Shown piece by piece: positions 5,494-5,999 of a stretch of DNA of 5,999 nucleotides (position 1 is the first letter of the stretch; every line of letters starts with the position of its first letter). Origin of the DNA: Ignavibacteria bacterium UBA4661. Lineage in GTDB: Bacteria > Bacteroidota > Ignavibacteria > Kapaibacteriales > UBA4661. The notes beneath the pieces were generated by a model. The model searched no databases. It was not told the DNA's origin and was given only the letters and a program-made list of their open reading frames with translations. The stretch spans positions 1 through 5,999 of the forward strand of contig DHLT01000268.1 of the NCBI GenBank assembly GCA_002405405.1, in the 5' to 3' direction. A program made the translations under genes and the position numbers.

Positions 5494-5999
5494 AAAAGTT
5501 GTTGCGACCATTGAAGCCCGCATGACGAGTTCTCGTCTGCCGGGGAAGGGTATGATGAAAGCTGGTGGTAAACCACTATTGCAAATCTTGATAGAGCGAC
5601 TTCAACGTTCGGCATATATCGATGAAATTGTCATGGCAACAACAACGAATGCTCAAGATGAGTCGATTGTCGAGCTGTGCGAACAACTTGGTGTATCTGT
5701 CTTTCGTGGAAGCGAACATAATGTATTAGCGCGTGTATGCGGTGCGTTAGAGTCTGCTCAAGCAGAAATTGTTGTTGAAATAACAGGCGATTGCCCACTT
5801 ATTGATCCTGTTTTAGTTGATGCTGTTCTTCTTCAATTTGCTCAGGTTTATCCGCAAAACCGATATGTTACCAATGTAGAGCGGGTACCTATAGGGTTTG
5901 ATGCTCAGGTCTTTATGGCAGAGGATCTGTATCGCATCAATGCCGACAACCCAGATGATGCGGATAAGGAACATGTTTCGTATAGCTTCTATCGCCCTG
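5480..5999 (+). CDS. spsF: SpsF-like cytidylyltransferase-family protein, 3' end cut by window edge
   Basis: The frame from ATG 5480 stays open to the last base (173 complete codons of a family usually about 240 or more residues long). It matches the SpsF/CTP_transf_3 nucleotidyltransferase pattern. VVATIEARMTSSRLPGKG at 7-24 is the nucleotide-binding signature with Arg14 and the Arg-Leu-Pro-Gly-Lys loop. Next come GGKPLLQ at 29-35, IDEIVMATTT at 47-56, FRGSEHNVLARV at 75-86, ITGDCPLIDP at 101-110 (Asp104 a likely metal ligand), PIGFDAQVF at 137-145 and DKEHVSYSFY at 162-171. Named after the B. subtilis spore-coat polysaccharide gene, such proteins are common in bacterial nonulosonate and glycan loci, where they are relatives of CMP-sugar synthetases. 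Whether this one makes a CMP-sugar or acts otherwise is not settled by sequence. Being next to a GNAT gene agrees with an activated amino-sugar pathway. Confidence 0.9.
   Translation, partial: MILNKKVVATIEARMTSSRLPGKGMMKAGGKPLLQILIERLQRSAYIDEIVMATTTNAQDESIVELCEQLGVSVFRGSEHNVLARVCGALESAQAEIVVEITGDCPLIDPVLVDAVLLQFAQVYPQNRYVTNVERVPIGFDAQVFMAEDLYRINADNPDDADKEHVSYSFYRP

Overview
The window is a stretch of bacterial DNA with all genes on the + strand, tightly packed (gaps of 7 to 34 bases and one 14-base overlap). It is part of a surface-glycan or nonulosonate-type sugar biosynthesis operon that continues past both ends. Base composition is moderately AT-rich (roughly 40 % GC by eye). The taxon cannot be fixed from these genes, which move readily between bacteria. 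Stop codons used are TAA, TAG and TGA. None of the five intact genes contains an internal TGA over more than 1,600 codons, so the standard bacterial code applies.

Layout: (1) bases 1-467, the 3' part of a HisF-like cyclase/amidation subunit of the WbuZ type, interrupted by an in-frame TGA at 123-125. (2) 477-995, a GNAT N-acetyltransferase. (3) 1030-2319, a DegT/DnrJ/EryC1/StrS PLP-dependent sugar aminotransferase. (4) 2327-3472 and (5) 3482-4918, two different proteins that look like GT-B-fold glycosyltransferases, each with an R-x-H-P motif followed by a Ser/Thr-rich Glu-Ala motif. (6) 4930-5493, a second, divergent GNAT N-acetyltransferase. (7) 5480 to the window end, the start of an SpsF-like nucleotidyltransferase that is cut off by the edge.

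How they could work together (inference): the aminotransferase installs an amino group on a nucleotide-linked keto sugar and one or both GNAT enzymes acylate such amino groups. The HisF-like subunit, with a HisH-like glutaminase and a WbpG/PseA-like partner expected upstream, supplies ammonia for an amidine (acetamidino) group. The SpsF-like enzyme may activate a sugar with CTP, and the two GT-B-like proteins may transfer residues to a surface polymer, flagellin or S-layer. The exact sugar cannot be named from this window because no NeuB-type synthase, dehydratase or epimerase is present in it.

The most notable points are the nonsense codon in an otherwise well-conserved hisF-like frame, a seven-G tract that encodes part of the aminotransferase active-site motif, the pair of poorly characterised GT-B-like proteins, and the T-rich leader without a Shine-Dalgarno sequence before the aminotransferase. 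No RNA gene, mobile element, CRISPR array or convincing terminator was seen, and no gene-free stretch exceeds 34 bases.
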